The notes: generated by a model from the letters alone, not told the origin. 64,000 nucleotides of DNA from Inia geoffrensis (GCA_036417435.1 CM070899.1:70686501-70750500), one strand, 5' to 3'; numbered from the stretch's first letter, positions 23,196 through 34,148 are shown. Translations and numbers: made by a program.

Positions 23196-23716
23196 TTTGC
23201 TTATCTTACTGTGTTTGGGGTTTTCTTTTTGCAGGCTGCAGGTTCGTAGTTCCCGTTGTTTTTGATGTCTGTCTCCAGTGGCTAAGGTTGGTCTAGTGGG
23301 TTGTGTATGCTTCCTGGTGGAGGGGGCTAGTGCCTGTGTTGTGGTGGATGAGGCTGGATCTTGTCTCTCTAGTGGGCAGGTCCACGTGTGGTGGTGTGTT
23401 TTGGGGTGTCTGTGGACTTATTATGGTTTTAGGCAGCCTCTCTGCTAATGGGTGGGGTTGTGTTCCTGTTTTGCTAGTTGTTTGGCATAGGTTATCCAGC
23501 ACTGTAGCTTGCTGGCCGTTGAGTGAAGCTGGGTGCTGTTGTTAAGGTGGAAGTCCCTGGGAGATTTTCGCCGTTTGATATTATGTGGTGCTGGGAGGTC
23601 TCTTGTGGACCAGTGTCCTGAAGTTGGCTCTCCCCCCTCAGAGGCAGAGTCCTGATTCCTGTCTGGAGCAGCAAGGACCTTTCATCCACACAGCTCAGAT
23701 TAAAAGGGAGAGAAAG

Positions 23717-23880
23717 TAGAGAGAATTAGTAGAAGTAGGAAGATAGAAAGAAGGAAAGGAGGAAAGGAGGGAAGGAAGGAAGGAGGGAAGGAAGGAAGAA
23801 AGAAAGAAGAAAAGAAGGAAAGAAGGCAAGAAGGAAAGAAAGGAGGGAGGGAGGAAGGAAGGAAGGTAGGAAGGAAAAAA
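23717..23880 (-). repeat. GGAA/AAGG purine tract in L1 5' UTR
   Basis: On the plus strand an almost pure purine run, with ggaa, gaag and agaaa units and very few pyrimidines. It lies in the inner half of the L1 leader and a shorter related purine tract follows each copy of the downstream duplication. It could form triplex structures and is likely to vary in length. Confidence 0.85.
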
Positions 23881-23968
23881 GACAGAAAGTAGATACAGTA
23901 AAATAGAATGAATTAAAGTATAATAAAGTTATTGAATTAAAACATAATTATTTAGGGAAAAAAAAAAA

Positions 23969-24130
23969 GGGACGGATAGAACCTTAGGACAAATGGTGGA
24001 AGCCACGCTATACAGACAAAATCTTACACTGAAGCTTACACATACACCCTCACGAAAAGAGGTAAAGGGGAAAAAGTCATAAATCTTGCTTTCAAAAACC
24101 ACTTCCTCCATTTGGGATGATTCGTTGTCT
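23969..24130 (-). repeat. L1 5' UTR duplication, copy 1
   Basis: This block, from gggacggatagaac to gattcgttgtct on the plus strand, recurs at 24246-24406 with roughly 85-90% identity by eye. The repeat period is about 277 bp, because adjoining A-rich and purine-rich sequence is repeated too. Confidence 0.9.
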
Positions 24131-24245
24131 AAAGGAGGGAAGAAAAGAAAGAAAGAGGGAAGGTAAAGTATAATAGAATTATTAAAATTAATTATTAAGA
24201 AAAAAAAATTTTTTTAAAAGAAAAAAAGGAAAAAAACAAAACAAT

Positions 24246-24406
24246 GGACGGATAGAACCCTAGGCCAAATGGTTGAAGCAAAGCTATACAGACAAGATCT
24301 CAAACAGAAGCATACACATACACATTCACAAAAAGAGGAAAAAGGGGAAAAATCATCGATCTTGCATTCGAAGTCCACCACCTCCATTTGGGATGATTCG
24401 CTGTCT
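24246..24406 (-). repeat. L1 5' UTR duplication, copy 2
   Basis: Second copy of the block at 23969-24130, ending gattcgctgtct. Differences between copies are scattered substitutions, so the duplication is probably older than this insertion and inherited from its source element. Confidence 0.9.
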
Positions 24407-24870
24407 ATTCATGTATTCCACAGATGCAGGGTACATCAAGTTGATTGTGGAGCTTTAATCCGCTGCTTCTGAGGTTGCGGGGAGAGATTTCCCTTTCACT
24501 TCTTTGTTCTCACAGCTCCCAGGGGCTCAGCTTTGGATTTGGCCCTGCCTCTGCGTGTAGGTTGCTGGAGGGCGTCTGTTTTTCGCTCAGACGGGACAGG
24601 GTTAAAGGAGCCTCTGACTCGGGGGCTCTGGCGCACTCAGGCCGAGGGGAGAGAGGGGCACGGCGTGCGGGGCGGGCCTGCGGCGGCAGAGGCCGGCGTG
24701 ATGCTGCACCAGCCTGAGGCCCGCCGTGTGTTTTCCCTGGGAAGATGTCACTAGATCCCGGGAACCTGGCAGTGGCGGGCTGCGCAGGCTCCCCGGAAGA
24801 GGGGTGTGGATATTGAGCTATGATCGTACACAGGCCCATTGGTGGCGGCAGCAGCAGCCTTAGCGTCTCC

Positions 24871-24946
24871 CGCCCGTCTCTGGGGTCCGCGCTTTTAGCC
24901 GCGGCTCGCGCCCGTCTCTGGGGACTGCGCTTTTAGCCGCGGCTCG
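24871..24946 (-). repeat. 38-bp GC-rich tandem repeat in L1 promoter
   Basis: cgcccgtctctgggg then gcgcttttagccgcggct occurs at 24871-24907 and again at 24909-24945, with a third partial unit (gccggtctctgg) just after. The period is 38 bp. Such repeats in the L1 leader may act as promoter modules, as the monomers of rodent L1 do; that role is inferred. Confidence 0.88.
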
Positions 24947-25607
24947 AGCCGGTCTCTGGAGTTCCTTAAAGCAGCGCTCTTAAACCCCTCTCCTCGCTCA
25001 TCAGGAAACAAAGAGGGAAGGAAAAGGCTCTTGCCTCTTTGGCAGGTGCAGACTTTTCCCCGGACTCCCTCCCGGCTAGCCGTGGTGCACTACCCCCTTC
25101 AGGCTATGTTCAAGCCGCCAACCCCAGTCCTTTCCCTGCGCTCCGTCTGAAACCGAAACCCGAGCTTTAGCTCGCAGCCCCGCCCGCCCCGGCGGGTGAG
25201 CCGACAAGCCTCTCGGGCTGGTGAGTGCCGGTCAGCACCGATCCTCTATGCGGGAATCTCTCCGCTTTCCCCACCGCACCCCTGTTGCTGTGCTCTCCTC
25301 CGCGGCTCCGAAGCTCCCCCCTCCGCCTCCCGCAGTCTCCTCCTGCGAAGGGGCTTCCTAGTGTGTGGAGACTTCTCCTCCTCACAGCTCCCTCCCACTG
25401 GTGCAGGTGCAGTCCCTATTCTTTTGTCTCTGTTTTTTCTTTTTTCTTTTGCCCTACACAGGTACGTGGGGAGTTTCTTGCCTTTTGGGAGGTCTGAGGT
25501 CTTTTGCCAGCCTTCAGTAGGTGTTCTGTAAGAGTTGTTCCACGTGTAGATGTATTTCTGGTGTATCTGATCTGTGGGGAGGAAGGTGATCTCCGCGTCT
25601 TATTCTT

Positions 25608-25617
25608 CCGCCATCTT
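25608..25617 (-). promoter_or_regulatory. YY1-type site at L1 5' end
   Basis: The minus strand reads aagatggcgg, the YY1 core (AAnATGGCGG), 11-20 bases inside the 5' end of the element. In human L1 a YY1 site at the same place fixes the transcription start. Its intact state here agrees with a complete 5' end. Confidence 0.8.
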
Positions 25618-25628
25618 CCCAGCACCCC

Positions 25629-26960
25629 AGGAATTCTTAATGTTAAAGGGAATATAAACAAGGAAACTTGTAAACACGTGATGTTATAGAAGGGGTTGGT
25701 TACTATAATAGAGGGAGGTACAGACTGATAAGGCACTGATAGACACCAACATCAATGGGAGATTTACTGGAGGTAGACAGAATGGGCTTTGACAGTCTTA
25801 AAGGAACAGTAAGCTGTAAGTGGGTGACAAAGGGAAAGAGAGATATTACAGTCAGAGGGACCTCATAAAAATGGCATGGCAGATGAGAGCATGATATTGG
25901 CAAAGGACCTGCAACGTGTTTAACATGACCTGAGAGTGTGGTGTAAGAGAGATGTTTGAGAAACAAGGGCTGGGAAGTCTTCAAAGAGCAAGCCATGCAG
26001 AGACTTGTATGTTGTGGTGATAAGTTTGAATTTAGCACCGACTCTGAAGTCAGATTAAGTTTAAATCCTAGCTCTGCCGCTTACTGGATATATACCTTGG
26101 GACAGGTTACTCAGGCTCTCTGTGCATCAGTTATCACATTTGTAAAGTGGAAGTAGTAAAAGAACCTACCTCACAATCAATACGAGAAATGGGTTAATAC
26201 ATATATAGCTCTTATATCAACCAGTGTCCTATAGCAATCACTCAATAAATCATCATCACAATTCTTATTACGGTTATTAACCGTCTTGGCAAGGGAGACA
26301 CATTGAAGGAACTCTCCCTCCAGTGTGTCTAAACGTGAGTCGTTTGATCAAATGTGTCTTTGAAAGTTTATCCTGGCAGCCCTAAACAAAATGGATTGTA
26401 TTTGGCAGAGCCAAAACTAGAAGTAGGAAAATCAGTGGTGTTTGCAGTGTATCTGCTGAGAGATGATGCAAAGAGAGCCTAAACTAATGGTATTACAGTG
26501 CAGGGAGAGGAACAAGACAAATAAAAGGGACTTTAATGAGAAAATTTTATATGATATGGTTATTAATTAAGTATGTAGAGTAACCAAGGCTATCTACAAG
26601 GTTTCGGACTGAGATGGTGTGATGGTTTATCGTTCACTACATCAGGGAATATAGGATGGAAAACTGGTCTGAAGGAGAAGATGACGAGCTGAGCCTACAG
26701 ATGTATAGTGACTGCTAGCCATGGGTCTGGAGCTGAGAAGAGATCCTGGAGAGTCACCAATAAATACAAGTTTTAGATGAAATCATGGGAGTATATTATC
26801 AAAGGAATATGTGTAGTGCAAGAAGAGTAGAGGGTCTGTGATGGAGCCCATAGAAAGTACCAAAGATTAAGAGAAGGGCATAAATAGGGAAAAAAGTATA
26901 TAGTGTTAGACATTTTCTAAAGAGACATGGAGAAAGGGAAGTGCCAGTTTCACACTAAAA
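25629..26960 (-). mobile_element. L2 LINE remnant, right half
   Basis: Plus-strand wording such as ggcaaaggacctgcaacgtg, aagagcaagccatgcagagactt, atcctggcagccctaaac and ggtctggagctgagaag follows the order of the antisense L2 3' half. A MIR (26013-26256) interrupts it. Upstream it joins 17985-18044 once the L1 is removed. All frames are decayed. Confidence 0.6.
26013..26256 (+). mobile_element. MIR SINE nested in L2
   Basis: Landmarks in order: actctgaagtcagattaag, aaatcctagctctgccgctta, ccttgggacaggttact, ctctgtgcatcag, atttgtaaagtgg, acctacctcaca and a tcactcaataaat end. A nearly complete sense MIR with good core conservation. Confidence 0.9.
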
Positions 26961-27009
26961 TTTAAATCAGAAAACCCAGCTGGGTTTGATCATGACAATA
27001 TCTTTTTTT

Positions 27010-27515
27010 TTGTAAGTGGCATACAATCCAAACTCCTTATGTGATATTGTTTCCACCATGCTACTCCTTGCATCATTCTGCTTCAGCCACACCATTCTTC
27101 TTTCTCTACTTCAAGCACATCAAGTTTGTTCAAAGCAGGGGGCATTTGAACTTTTTGCTGCTTTTGTCAGTTCTTTCTGCTAGACTTTTTAACATTTCTA
27201 AGCGCAAATAGAACCTTCTCAGAGAGGCCTTCTCTGAACTACCTATCTACAATAATCCCTACTTCACAGTCCCCTTTCCTAGTCCTTCTCTGTCAAGCTA
27301 CCGTGTTGTGTTACTGTATTATTCAACACTTCTTGATATTATCTTGTTTATCTGTCACTTCTTTGTCATCTGTTTTCCCACCTTTGAATGCAACCTTCAT
27401 GGGAACAAGGACCTGCTGTATCTTGTTCACCACTGGGTCTCCTGCCCCTAGACAGTATCTGATGCACAAAATAAGTTAATTGACTATTTGATAATAAATG
27501 GATGTATGAAGTAGT
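27010..27515 (+). mobile_element. L2 LINE 3' end, sense
   Basis: The plus strand follows the L2 3' end: tgcttcagccacaccattctt, ctcagagaggccttctctgaa, tatcttgtttatctgtcac, gggaacaaggacctgctgtatcttgttcacc and a closing part before gataataaatgga. The orientation is opposite to the L2 just upstream, so they are separate copies. A short minus-strand frame here is incidental. Confidence 0.75.
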
Positions 27516-27889
27516 GAGAAGCGTAGGCAGTAGGTAGAGGAGAACCCAGGAAAAAGTTATATTACAGCATTTAGAAGGAAGACTAGTGGTGTCTGAAAAC
27601 AATTGTTTTTATTTAGCAAAAGGGCCACAGATGGCCCTGGTAGGAGTAGTTTCAGTAGAATATTAGAAGCAGAATTCAAACACCTAGGCCTGAGGCATAA
27701 AAGAAAACAAAAGAGTGAAGAAAACAAATTTATTCTATCCTTTCAAGAAGTTGGACTGTACAGAAAGGGAGAAGATAAAGAAATATTTAGAAGAGCAGCT
27801 TTTTGAAAGTAAATACAAGCAAGCAACAATCTAGAAACAACTGTTAGAGTGTTAGAGACACATTCTGAAAGCTATAAGGTCAGTGCTTT

Positions 27890-28720
27890 TGTTTTCTTTT
27901 TAGTCTGAAACATTTTTGAACTTAAAAAGTTGCAAGAATATTTCAAAGAACTCTCACATAATTTTTTTCATGTATAGGCCTCATTCAAGTTTCAGCAATT
28001 ATCCCATAGAGTCTTTACAGCAGAAAGACCCAGTCCAGGATCATGTGTTGTACACAGTTGTCTTGTAATCCTAAACTTTTCATTATGTAAGATTTCCTCA
28101 ATTTTTCATTGACTTTTATCACTTTGATATTTCTAAAGACTGCAGGGTAGTGATTTTGTAGAATGTCCCTCAAATTGGTTTATCTGTTTCTTTATGACTA
28201 GACCCAGGCAATACTATTTGCCTGGAGTATCACTGAAGTGATGCTGTTCTTTTCCTCATTGCCTCCTACCGAGTAATATTTGATATTGATCCATCTCATT
28301 ATTGGTGATTTTAACTTTATCATTTGATTTTTTAACTGTAAAATCACAGTTTACCCAATTTTATCTCATATTTGATTAGTAAATATTTTGTGGGAAAGAA
28401 CTTTGAAATTATGCAAAGTTCTGTTTTTTATCCAACTTTCACCATTTTAGTATCTATTGGAATGTATTTCTTGAATTATCATTATCGCAATGGTTGCCAA
28501 ATGGTGATTTTTCTTATTCCAGCTTTCTTTCTTCATTTGTTAGCTATCATACTATTGTAAGGAAGAACTAACTCTTCCTCCCATTTCTTTCTTTCTTTAT
28601 ATCATTGTAAACTCATGAATTGCTACTTTATGCATTTGGTTGTAAATGTTACTGTTATTTATTTTGATGCTTAAATTGTCACAGATTTGGACATTTTGGT
28701 GGTTTTTTTAATATATATAG
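27890..28720. mobile_element. Old L1M-type non-coding remnant
   Basis: Phrases such as gttgcaagaatatttcaaagaactc, ttttgtagaatgtccctcaaattgg, gaagtgatgctgttct, atttgtgggaaagaactttga and tggttgccaaatggtgatttttc recur genome-wide in mammals and I associate them with the untranslated part of ancient L1s. The 62-codon frame at 28372-28560 lies within this repeat and is not a gene. Orientation and subfamily are uncertain. Confidence 0.5.
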
Positions 28721-28758
28721 GAATAATTTTGAATGCTCTGTATTTTCAGAAAATGAGC

Positions 28759-28941
28759 CAGTAGAACAGTTACTTTGAATCTTGGCTGTGATCAAAGTCA
28801 CCTGAAGAGCTTTTAAATATCCTAATGCCCAGGCCTCACCTCACACCAATTACACGAGAATTTTTAGAATTGAAACCCAGGTGCAAATATTTTTTAAGCT
28901 CTCCAGTGATTCTAATCTGAAACCAAGTTTAAGGAGCACTG
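28759..28941 (+). mobile_element. MER5A-type hAT DNA transposon
   Basis: A non-autonomous hAT-Charlie relic of about 183 bp. It starts cagtagaacagttact, has tcaaagtcacctgaagagct, cccaggcctcacc, a ttttttaagctctccagtgattctaat block, and ends aaggagcactg, with remnants of the CAGTG terminal inverted repeat at both ends. Confidence 0.8.
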
Positions 28942-28944
28942 AAG

Positions 28945-30955
28945 AGAAAGGGGCATGCTAGGAACTTAGCAGAGATAAGAGATAACTGTTAAATCACATA
29001 TACATGAAGATTAGAAAAAATTAAATTCATATAAAAAGAGGAGAAATTTGCCCTGGACAGGAGGTTATAAGGACATAAGTATAAGATCAGGTTCCAATTT
29101 ATTTTCTGTAGGTGACGCGTTAAGAATTTGAAGGATTTCCCACGTAGTAATTCTTTTTTCCTGTGAAGGAGCAGGTGAACTTGTAAGTTGAGATTTAGAG
29201 TAAATGGTGATGGAGACCAGTGAGGTTTAAAATAGCTGTTGTGAGGAGTTAGAAAATAATATAACCATACAACAGCAAGATCCTATTGAGGTATTGAAGA
29301 CCCTTTCTTGGGGGCTCACACAAAATTAGTGACAATTTTCATTGAATTTGCATTCAGTCAGGTAGATGCAAAACGTTAAGAGGTTCAGAAATCGAAGGGC
29401 TGCGTTTAATTCCAGGGGGTAGAATTCACAGAGAAGTCGAATATAGGAAGGGTCACGTGTGGGAATACGAGTAGTGTCAAAGACATGAACATCTTCTAAA
29501 CATCTTTAACAGCAATGGTTGAATTTTCAGGCTCTGTAGCAGGAATTATATTTGGGGCTGCAAGTTATTTTCAGCAGCTGTAAGCCATCTTTCTCTTCAG
29601 TAGATCAAAAGTGGAAAAATGGTGTGTGTTATTCTATTTTGCATGTGTTGTGCTCAGGGGCTTGCCATGTTGAGGACATCTGAAGTATGCCATGGGATTT
29701 TACCTGAGCTTCTGCCTGTATAACTTGTGATTTCATGTCTTTGACCTGTAAGGTTTCTTAGCTTTTATCCTTTTATAGTTGCAGCTGGCCCTCATTCTGA
29801 TTCTTCAGCTTTTTTGCTTCAGTGCATCTTTGTTTTTGTTTCTATCATGATTAGGTATATACCACCTAGACCCTTTCTGGTAGGGAAACCTCATGCATAG
29901 GCTATTTGAGGGAAAGTCGTATGCAACTATCTCTAATTACAATCCATTTGAAAAAAATATTCTCTTCAATTTACTCTTATTAAAATAAGCTTTGCACAAG
30001 AAGACAGATTTTTATTTTCTTTTGTAGAAAATAGGTATTTCTGTAAAGGTCTGGGTTACAGTCTGATACTCAATAGGTGTAAGATTTCAAGTGTGGGTAC
30101 AGCCATCACACTAGAGTTTGAAAATGTTTCTTCATTATTTTTTACTATTTGCGATTGTCTTATAAAATAACAGATTCATTGTGGCAAAATAGAAAGAATT
30201 GTTTTATGACAGAAACAAGACCACTTTTAAGCTGCTTTTAACATTTTTTAAAAAATTGGTAAGTGGCATAGACAATGAATAATTACATATGTAAATAAAG
30301 GAAAACCAACTTATTAAGATAAATATTGGAGAAAACTATTTAAACTCAGTATCAAAGCATGTGATGAAAAATTAATGTGGCAATGAAGCCACAGTATTAC
30401 TACCATAGGCAGAACTAAAGCAGCCTGTTGCCCCAAGTCAATAGTCTAGAAAACCTAGCAAGCTTAGGCATAATTCAAGCAGGAAGTCCAATGTGATAAC
30501 CAATGTGTGGTACATCAGGGAAGAGTTACAGTCAGGGAAACAATTCCGAATCAGCAGGAAAATGGTGAGCCATGGGAACACTGCCAATTTTACCATGATT
30601 ATCTGTCAGTTCCCCCATCAGTGGACGGGCAACAGTAGCTTTAGAGAAAAAAAGGGCTAGATGCTTGCAGGGTTACCAAGGCCCTAGACTTATTTTTTCC
30701 TTCAGTGCCTTGAGTACTTATCAGTTCCATTTGAAAACCATGAACCTTAGTTAAGATGTGAACATCAAAGATCTCAAGTTATTCTCAGGAAACTTGAGAC
30801 TGTGAGAGAATTACCAGGGTAGCTGTGTCTCCTGTGTTAAGGAGTGATAGTGGCCTTTGTGTCATACGGAGGCAAAATGAAATCAAACTGGCAACTGTTG
30901 AGCTGAGTTCAGAATTTTAAATGAAGATTGCAGAAAACAATGAACCTTTTAAAAG
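28945..30955. other. Unassigned DNA
   Basis: No element or gene was recognised. Composition is ordinary AT-rich mammalian sequence with no open frame of note. Confidence 0.5.
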
Positions 30956-30961
30956 AATAAC

Positions 30962-31130
30962 TGATATCATTTATTATGTGGTAGGTGGTGTTCTAAGTGT
31001 TTGATGAATGTTTATTCACTTAATTCTCACTAGGTCCCAATAAAGTATACATTACTATTATCTTCATTTTACGAATGAAGAAACTGAAGAATAGAGAGGT
31101 TAAGCAACTTTCCCATGGTCACAGAACCCA
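30962..31130 (-). mobile_element. MIR SINE, antisense
   Basis: tttattatgtggtaggtggtgttctaag, ttattcacttaattctcac, ttatcttcattttacgaatgaagaaactgaag and agaggttaagcaactttccca are the antisense MIR core in the right order. Confidence 0.85.
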
Positions 31131-31134
31131 GGCT

Positions 31135-32380
31135 ATTTTACATGAAATTCTATCCATGGGCTACAAATTGAATAGGATTAACCAATAATGAAAAAGCCTC
31201 AGATCATATATTGATTCTGTGATGTAAGAGATGCAATTGATTTTGATTAATTGGCATTAAATGATATATAACTTGAACACAGAACTTTAAGTTGGTGCTT
31301 AAATTATTAACTGACATATCATATTCATACTCATAGTTGTGCAGTATGCACAACTTTCCTCAAAGCCTTTTTCTTCCCCTTCTCCCCCTTTCAATCCAGC
31401 TATTGCTATAAACTGTACCTCCCCACTCCCATCCTAACTAGGATAGATAATAGTTGATTTGAACTCAGCATATGGAGAACAAGGCCTTTATCTAGTATCC
31501 AAGATTGGTTCCCACAAAGAATAAAATGAGCTAACCAGCTTCGCAATGATAGAAGAATTTTGAATAAAGGCAGCAGCATGTACAGCTGTAGCTAATTACA
31601 AATTTGGGCTTCACTTTTGTTAACAGCAGACTAATGTTTGCATACAAAGCATTTGTTGTAAATAAATAGCTTTAATAAGTGGGAAAAAAGACAGTAAGCA
31701 GTACAATGCCAGGGGTAATTACAGCTGTTTGCAAAAGCCACAAATGCAGTATATAATTATCTTAATATGAAAAATGGAGATTATCTCATATTCTAAGCTC
31801 TTTATTAGGAATAATTCTAACATTTGAATATTCTAGTATTTGAACAGTTGTCTGATTCTGACTTAATTTTCTTGATATGCTACTTTTGTAACATATAGGA
31901 ATACAAAATAATACAACCTCAATGAATAAATCCTTATTTATGAATAAGATATTGAAGCACACTTGATCATAGATTTATAGCTTTTAGCTTGGTATGATTT
32001 ACCGACCCAATTAAGCATAGTATAGAAAGGGCGTTAAGAGCTCATATAGCTCATCTAAAGTAAGACTACTCACAAACCATCCCCTTCTCTACTCTCCCCT
32101 TCCAAATAAAGATACCAACACTTTTTATTCCGCCATGATAACAGCAGTGTAGAGCTGCTGCATCACATTACAAGACTGATAGAAAAGCCCAAACAGCACA
32201 ATATCTGTGGACTCACAGGTAGAGATTCTGTATCATCTGAATTAGACTTTGTCCTGAGAGGCAAACAAGATTAATACAGAAGATAATTATACATTGACTA
32301 TCATGTAATAGTAATGATAACTGAATTTGACATTCTGGTAAAAGACGTAAAAACAAATCCAAAATCATTCATGAAAAGCT
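31135..32380. other. Unassigned, partly conserved-looking non-coding DNA
   Basis: No repeat or gene was recognised. Around 31580-31760 homeodomain-type taatta sites, an octamer-like tttgcat and a cagctg E-box occur close together, which is the flavour of conserved developmental enhancers, but this cannot be tested without alignment. Confidence 0.35.
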
Positions 32381-32384
32381 AATG

Positions 32385-33060
32385 TTTATCCACACAAAAA
32401 CCTACACACAAATGTTTTTCGAAGCTTTCTTCATAATTGCCAAAATTTGGAAGCAATCAAGAGATCTCTCAAGAGGTGAATGAATAAAGAAATGTTGGTG
32501 CATCCCTACATTGGAATGTTATTCAACAATAAAAAGAAATGACCCATCTAGTCAGCAAAAGACCTAGAGGTACCTTAAATGCATATTGGTAAGTCAAAGA
32601 AGCCAATACGAAAAGACTGTACATACTGTATGACTCCAACTTACATAAAACATTTTGGAAAAGGCAAAGCTACAGCGACTGAGAAAGATCAGTGGTTGCC
32701 AGAGGTTCAGGGAGGTGGGGAGTGGGATGAATAGGTGAAGCACAGGGGATTTTTAGTGCAGTGAAACTATTCTGTATGATATTGTAATGCTGGATGCATG
32801 TCATTTTATATGTGTCGAAACCTTGTAGTATGTTCAACACAAAGAGTGAACCCTGATATAGACTACGGACTTTAGTTAATAATAGTGTATTAATACTGGT
32901 TCATCAATTATAACAAGTGTACCCTGCCAATAATGTAAGATGTTAGTAATGGAATCTTGCGTGTGTGCAAGGGTGGAGAGGGTAGAGTACTCTGTATTTC
33001 CGCTCAGTTTTTCTGTAAACCTAAAACTGCTCTAAAGAAATTAACTATCAATTTAAAAAA
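32385..33060 (+). mobile_element. Old L1 (L1M-type) 3' end, sense
   Basis: The plus strand reads ORF2 C-terminal and 3' UTR phrases: ttcataattgccaaaatttgg, attcaacaataaaaagaaatgac, tatgactccaacttacataaaa, agatcagtggttgccagaggtt, and an end near aaactgctctaaagaaatt followed by an A-rich tail. All frames are broken. The region lacks ORF2 upstream of about the last 70 codons, so it is a 5'-truncated insertion. Confidence 0.75.
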
Positions 33061-33064
33061 AACT

Positions 33065-33930
33065 ATGATTAATATTAACAAAAAATGGAAAAGGAGATTA
33101 TTTAAAATTCAATAACAGGAAATCTGAAATTACCTTACAAAAAGGAAGGTAAAATCAATTAAAAATAATTTCTGGTGAGCAGTGCCTAAAATTTTCTCCT
33201 AAACTCACATTAGACACATTAGAATGTCTTTTTTTTTAATTACAGAAAAAAGATTAACGTTTAAAACGCTGAAAATGAGTATTGATTTCAATTAATACTC
33301 TATGATTCTGTTAACAGTCTTCTATTACCAAAAGCTTTTATTACTTTTTGTTAGGTAATAGCTCAGTGAAACTAAAATGAGAAAAAAATCATACACTTAT
33401 ATTTGCGTGGAAGTAGGGAGGCAAAGGAGAGGGGGCACCTACTGATAAAAGTAACAGGTATATTTTAAATTAGACACCAAAATCAAATAATATCTTAAAA
33501 GTTCCTTTAAACTACAACAATTATGTAAAAAACTGGATAATAAAGAGGAGAAAAGTTATACTCAGGAAAATAAAAATGCCATTAAACAAAAGTGAAGGTT
33601 TGCCTCAATTCTTAAGAGAAATAAAGAAAAATTTCAATTCAAAATAGCCTTTGAAACAAATAGGGTTGCAGTATTAGATTATAAATTAGTACATGGACAG
33701 GCTGTTCTAGAACTAATTAGTAAACTAAATGAAGATAGGTTACCTGGGCTATATGATACCTTCTTAAAGTTTTGAAGGAAATCTTTTTGCTTGATAGGAT
33801 GAAATTCTTTAAAATAGGAGGAAGCATACTGAGCTACAGAATATCCATTTGTAGGGCTGTCAGATAAAATTCAGGATGCCGAGTGAGATCTACTTTCAGA
33901 TAAACACCATGTTTTTCTTTTTAATATAAA
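33065..33930. other. Unassigned A-rich DNA
   Basis: A-rich plus strand with short direct and homopolymer runs. No recognised repeat, gene or RNA. Confidence 0.5.
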
Positions 33931-33942
33931 TATGTTGCATGA

Positions 33943-34148
33943 GGGCTTCCCTGGTGGCGCAGTGGTTGAGAGTCCGCCTGCCGATGCAGGGGACACGGGT
34001 TCGTGCCCCGGTCCGGGAAGATCCCACTTGCCGTGGGGCAGCTGGGCGCGTGAGGCATGGCCCCTGAGCCTGCGCGTCCGGAGCCTGTGTTCCGCAACAG
34101 GAGAGGCCACAGCAGTGAGAGGCCCGCATACCACAAAAAAAAAAGAAA
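33943..34148 (+). mobile_element. Full-length CHR-type SINE, well preserved
   Basis: Runs from gggcttccctggtggcgc to an A-rich tail (aaaaaaaaaagaaa). The 10-11-bp flanks atgttgcatga (33932-33942) and atgttccatga (34149-34159) differ at one position and form a target-site duplication. Both internal RNA polymerase III boxes are present. It is the cleanest SINE here, with CpG-containing positions still visible, so it is probably among the youngest. Open frames crossing it on both strands are coincidental. Confidence 0.95.
33952..34008 (+). promoter_or_regulatory. SINE RNA polymerase III A and B boxes
   Basis: A-box-like tggtggcgcagtgg (33952-33965) and B box ggttcgtgccc (33998-34008), spaced as in a tRNA-derived promoter. 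They support a tRNA origin for the SINE head. Confidence 0.75.

Larger units (their letters stand above)
18045..25628 (-). mobile_element. Full-length LINE-1 retrotransposon
   Basis: All L1 parts are present in order on the minus strand: 5' UTR (25628-23196) with a YY1-type site at the very start, ORF1 (23195-22304), a 57-bp spacer, ORF2 (22245-18424), 3' UTR (18423-18060) and a poly(A) tract seen as T15 at 18045-18059. The element is 7.58 kb. The target is marked by shared AATTCCT (minus strand) at the tail side and at the 5' side near 25629-25635, extendable to about 10 bp with one mismatch, inside an older L2. Both ORFs are long; the disabling changes I can see are single-base frame shifts. 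The element is young relative to every other L1 here and is the only source of long reading frames in the window. Confidence 0.95.
23196..25628 (-). promoter_or_regulatory. L1 5' UTR with internal promoter
   Basis: A 2.43-kb untranslated leader. Its outer half (about 24480-25628) is GC- and CpG-rich, as expected for the internal L1 RNA polymerase II promoter. Its inner half contains a purine (GGAA/AGAAA) tract and a tandem duplication of roughly 277 bp. A YY1-type site sits within the first 25 bases of the element. The leader is longer than in human L1 (about 0.9 kb), largely because of internal repeats. No long sense frame is present. Confidence 0.88.

Noticed and set aside
22408..23265. 285-codon plus-strand open frame
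   Set aside because: It is exactly antisense to L1 ORF1 and its product is low-complexity Ser/Leu/Phe-rich, a composition effect of the A-rich sense strand.
23717..23880. Regular short repeats resembling an array
   Set aside because: Simple GGAA/AGAAA purine repeats without spacers; not a CRISPR array.
24445..25531. GC-rich island with several frames, resembling a gene promoter and first exon
   Set aside because: It lies inside the L1 5' UTR; CpG richness is that of the L1 internal promoter.
28372..28560. 62-codon hydrophobic frame
   Set aside because: Lies in an old multi-copy L1M-type repeat.
33952..34008. Possible tRNA gene
   Set aside because: Pol III boxes are present but there is no cloverleaf or acceptor stem; the copy is a tRNA-derived SINE with A tail and target-site duplication.
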